From NCBI GenBank assembly GCA_022009815.1, contig CP091725.1, positions 2,666,001 through 2,730,000 of the forward strand: a stretch of DNA of 64,000 nucleotides, read 5' to 3'. Source of the DNA: Bacteroidales bacterium. GTDB lineage: Bacteria > Bacteroidota > Bacteroidia > Bacteroidales > Muribaculaceae. Both the position numbers and the translations under genes were made by a program. This document shows positions 61,377 to 64,000 of the stretch, piece by piece; position 1 is the stretch's first letter; the number at the start of each line of letters is the position of its first letter. The notes below the pieces were generated by a model, which saw nothing but the letters and a program-made list of their open reading frames with translations, was not told the DNA's origin and ran no database searches.

Positions 61377-63122
61377 ATGAAAAAGGTATTATTTTCAACC
61401 GTTGCCATATCGGCATTGATGCTGATGGCAACATCCTGCGCCGATGATCAGACATCGGACTTGAAGGCCGGCGCAGAAAGCACTGTGACAATCACAGCCC
61501 AGCTGCCTGGCGACATGGGCACCCGTGCATTTGCCGACGGCACAAAAGCCACCGAGCTGCACTATGCCGTTTATGAGAAAGGCACAACGACAAGACTTGC
61601 AGTCTGCAAAAAAGCCGACGGCACTAAGGGACAACTCGAGGGCACAGCCACAATGACAGGTCTGCAAACCACCATCTCCTTGCAGCTGACCACCGGCAAG
61701 GAATACGACTTCGTGTTCTGGGCCGACGCTCCTGGCGACAACGTTTACACGTTTGACTCTGAGAACCAGACTGTAACCGTCAACTACGCCAATGCCGAAA
61801 ACAACACCGACAATCTTGACGCATTCTTCGGTCAGAAGAAAGCGCTGAAGGTTAGCGGCAACATGAGCATTTCGCAGGAGCTCCGCCGTCCGTTCGCACA
61901 GATCAACATCGGAACAGACGACTTTGACGCAGCGGCAGCTGCCGGCTACACCGTTTCAGAGTCGACCATCGGAGTGGCAACCTACAAAACGCTCAACCTT
62001 CTCTCAGAAGAGGTCAGCGACCCTGTCACTGCGACATTCGTAAAGAAACCGATTCCTACAGAGGACTCTAAATTTTCAATAAACAGCAAGGATTACAAAT
62101 ATCTGTCGATGTCGTACGTGCTCGTGCCGAAGGACAAAGAAACTGTCGACATCGCGTTTGACTACACGCTGACAAACCGCACGTTCACCAACGTGCCTGT
62201 GCAACGCAACTACCGCACAAACATCTATGGCTCGTTGCTCACCAACACTGCCGACTTCAACGTTGTAATCGCCCCGGGATTCAACGACCCAGACAACAAC
62301 TATGAGGTGCTCAACGCAAAAGGCGTAAGCCAACTCAAAGACCTTTTGGCTTCAGGCACAGACTTGAGCAAAAAAGACGTGATCGTTGACCTCAACGGCG
62401 AGACAATGGACAGCAACATCGCGCTCAACGCCCACAGCGTTGCCGTTGAAAACGGAACAGTCGACGCCTCCCAACTGAGCGCAAAGGCAGAAGAGGGCGT
62501 AACACTGAGAAACGTGAAGTTGACAGGCTCTTTCCCAAAAGCCTCATCAAATGCCCGCGTAATTGTTGAAACGGCAGGCGATGTTGTTGTCGACGGACTC
62601 GACTACACCGGCGCCACCGACGGCTACAATCCTCTTGAAATCAACCTACGCAACGTTGTTTCAAAGAACGTAACAGTAAAGAACTGCAAATTTGCCAAAT
62701 TCACAAACAACGCAATGACGGTGTTCGGAATGGCTGAAGGCGGAGTGCTTAACATTGAAAACAACACTTTCGACTTGGCAAAAACAAGCGAGGCTGTGCG
62801 CATCAGCAACAAGACAAACACCAAATTCACTGTCAACGTAAAGGATTGCTCCTACACCTATCCTTCCGACGCAGCGGGACAATGGGTTGGTTTCTTCCTG
62901 TTCGAGGACTACACTTCAGCAACAGAAGAGGAAGCCAACGTCGCAATGCAGTTCAAAGACCTTACAGTCAACGTTGACAATGTGACATTCGACGGCGCAA
63001 AGGTAACAGAATTGAATCTGTTCAGCGGCGCACGCAACCAATTCGCGTGCATGTGCTACGACAAGTTGCCAAGCTTAGTAGTAACCGACGCCACCCACTT
63101 CCCTACATTCAACTTCAAATAG
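61377..63122 (+). CDS. DUF6562-like fimbrial lipoprotein with C-terminal beta-helix
   Basis: 581 residues from ATG 61377 (an ATG three codons upstream is equally open). Lipobox ATSC, then ADDQTSDLKAG. The N-terminal half (about 25-310) shares segment patterns with the upstream lipoprotein: TTGKEYDFVFWADAPGDN, ELRRPFAQINIGTDDFDAAA, YLSMSYVLVPKDKETVDIAF. The second half has short solenoid-like turns: SVAVENGTVDASQLSAKAEE, VSKNVTVKNCKFAKFTNNAM, VLNIENNTFDLAKTSEAVRI. This suggests a fimbrillin-type domain fused to a right-handed beta-helix. Last gene of the operon; a GC-rich hairpin follows. Confidence 0.8.
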   Translation: MKKVLFSTVAISALMLMATSCADDQTSDLKAGAESTVTITAQLPGDMGTRAFADGTKATELHYAVYEKGTTTRLAVCKKADGTKGQLEGTATMTGLQTTISLQLTTGKEYDFVFWADAPGDNVYTFDSENQTVTVNYANAENNTDNLDAFFGQKKALKVSGNMSISQELRRPFAQINIGTDDFDAAAAAGYTVSESTIGVATYKTLNLLSEEVSDPVTATFVKKPIPTEDSKFSINSKDYKYLSMSYVLVPKDKETVDIAFDYTLTNRTFTNVPVQRNYRTNIYGSLLTNTADFNVVIAPGFNDPDNNYEVLNAKGVSQLKDLLASGTDLSKKDVIVDLNGETMDSNIALNAHSVAVENGTVDASQLSAKAEEGVTLRNVKLTGSFPKASSNARVIVETAGDVVVDGLDYTGATDGYNPLEINLRNVVSKNVTVKNCKFAKFTNNAMTVFGMAEGGVLNIENNTFDLAKTSEAVRISNKTNTKFTVNVKDCSYTYPSDAAGQWVGFFLFEDYTSATEEEANVAMQFKDLTVNVDNVTFDGAKVTELNLFSGARNQFACMCYDKLPSLVVTDATHFPTFNFK

Positions 63123-63158
63123 ACTGAACCGTAGAGAATATCAAACATAACAACACGC

Positions 63159-63195
63159 ACCGCGCCACCGCAGCAAACGACTGTGGTGGCGCGGT
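63159..63195 (+). terminator. Terminator of the fimbrial operon
   Basis: ACCGCGCCACCGCAG (63159-63173) pairs with CTGTGGTGGCGCGGT (63181-63195) with one G-U pair; the T tail is short. Downstream to 63371 I see no gene, only a GC-rich stretch with weak open frames. Confidence 0.75.
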
Positions 63196-63371
63196 TGCTT
63201 TCGCTGTAGCGCATCTCCGAAGCGCTGTCTGCCACTGAGCGCGTTGAGTTCTGACTTTGTGCAATGAAACAACAGCAACGTTGGCAGGCAATAGTCGCGG
63301 AGCGAAGCGGGTGCGTGCCGGAGGAACGCTGCTACGATAGAGCCAACACATATAACGCCATCAAGCACAGA

Positions 63372-63399
63372 CGGCGGGACATCTCACGATGTCCCGCCG
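63372..63399 (-). terminator. Hairpin after the antiporter gene
   Basis: CGGCGGGACATC (63372-63383) and GATGTCCCGCCG (63388-63399) form a perfect 12-bp stem around TCAC, 28 bases after the antiporter stop. No clear T tract follows on the minus strand. Confidence 0.65.
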
Positions 63400-63427
63400 C
63401 CGTACATACATATCAATCAACTTTAAA

Positions 63428-64000
63428 TCAGCAGAAGATAAACGTCCGCTCAAGCCAGTAGACCAGGATACCTGCCAGATAACCGAGCAGACACACAAAC
63501 GAAATGTGGCGTAAATACCAGCCGAATGTGATTTTTTCAAGACCCATCACCACAACGCCGGCGGCACTGCCGATAATGAGCATGCTGCCACCCACTCCGG
63601 CGCAGTAAGCAAGCAACTGCCAGAACTGACCGTCCTGCACAAACATCATCATGTCGGGACTTGTCACGGCGGCGGCAGGGATAACGTTGTACATACCCAT
63701 GCATCCAGCCACAAGCGGCACATTGTCGACAATCGACGACACCACGCCAATGGCACCTGTCACGAAATAAGCATTGCCGTTGGTGGCGTGTTCAAGCCAC
63801 TGTCCGAAACTTGTAAGCACACCCACCTCGCTCAGCACAGCCACAGCCATCAGAATGCCGAGGAAACAGGATGGTCGACAAATCGATTTTATGAAGAATC
63901 GTCGACACGCGCTCAGAGAACGAGCCTTCCAACTCGTGTTCGTGGCGCAGGAATATCTCGGTCATCGCCCAAAGCAAGCCAAGCACGAAGAGGATGCCCA
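63428..64000 (-). CDS. nhaD: NhaD-type sodium/proton antiporter, C-terminal part (frameshifted, runs off right edge)
   Basis: About 190 C-terminal residues are visible and the frame is open to base 64000. Motifs: ILMAVAVLSEVGVLTSFGQW, VVSSIVDNVPLVAGCMGMYN with the transport-site Asp-Asn pair, GVGGSMLIIGSAAGVVVMGL, and a final hydrophobic segment LGYLAGILVYWLERTF. NhaD members exchange Na+ or Li+ for protons across the inner membrane. The frame breaks at AAA 63864-63866 on the plus strand; one more base gives LSTILFFLGILMAVAV, a continuous helix. Confidence 0.88.

Noticed and set aside
63196..63371. Open frames in the gap before the antiporter, including one of 75 codons
   Set aside because: They are rich in Arg, Cys and His without any recognisable domain and depend on the GC-rich terminator arms; no promoter or start context was seen.

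Overview
The window reads as a chromosomal segment of an anaerobic gut-type Bacteroidota, order Bacteroidales and probably Muribaculaceae or a close relative. The support is mixed GC near 50 %, promoters of the TTTG-N19-TAnnTTTG type with no Shine-Dalgarno boxes, a SprA translocon gene, T9SS C-terminal sorting domains, many lipoproteins of Bacteroidales families, a Bacteroidetes-type omega subunit and a fimbrial locus. The family assignment is inference. No tRNA, rRNA, CRISPR array, phage or insertion sequence was found.

Layout. 1-10012 (minus): ruvA, the very large sprA, a GT-C-like membrane protein and a DUF4369 lipoprotein cut by the window edge. 10104-14058 (minus): fabI, a small conserved protein, a nucleoside phosphorylase, glycerate kinase and a guanine-deaminase-like enzyme. 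14263-19045 (plus): a PD40 periplasmic protein followed by a 1286-residue T9SS-exported zinc amidase. 19164-25553 (plus): a branched-chain amino acid operon leuA-leuC-leuD-leuA2/cimA-leuB, preceded by what looks like a complete ribosome-mediated attenuator with an Ile/Leu-rich leader peptide. 25637-26974 (minus): gdhA. 27279-41308 (plus): bamD and omega, a PASTA protein with rluD, an acyltransferase, then metallophosphoesterase-tex-folK-MBL-small membrane protein packed with overlapping starts and stops, tamB, and a miniature sorting-domain protein. 41315-46295 (minus): nitroreductase, cdaA (c-di-AMP synthase), folP, an NSS transporter, rsgA. 46526-54262 (plus): a winged-helix protein, purT, and two tandem ~990-residue GLUG-repeat lipoproteins. 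54365-57243 (minus): nucleotidyltransferase, galM, exported flavodoxin, and a decayed cupin gene. 57410-63122 (plus): a small outer membrane barrel, a 2-hydroxyacid dehydrogenase, and a three-gene fimbria-like operon. An nhaD-type antiporter (minus) runs off the right edge.

The sequence carries at least 18 apparent frameshifts, nearly all one-base losses or gains in short homopolymers, and many lie in essential genes (fabI, ruvA, leuA). I read these as assembly or read errors, not pseudogenes, and give joined coordinates.

The strongest biological signal is the leader at 19217-19358: a 23-codon peptide with seven Ile and three Leu codons, three mutually exclusive RNA pairings and an intrinsic terminator just before leuA. 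Ile control fits the downstream second synthase acting as citramalate synthase, so one operon would feed both Leu and Ile. Secondary points of interest are an alpha-helical, membrane-like insert inside a GLUG repeat lipoprotein, a 17-bp direct repeat at 32-bp spacing upstream of it, and a 111-residue protein that is little more than a signal peptide and a sorting domain.
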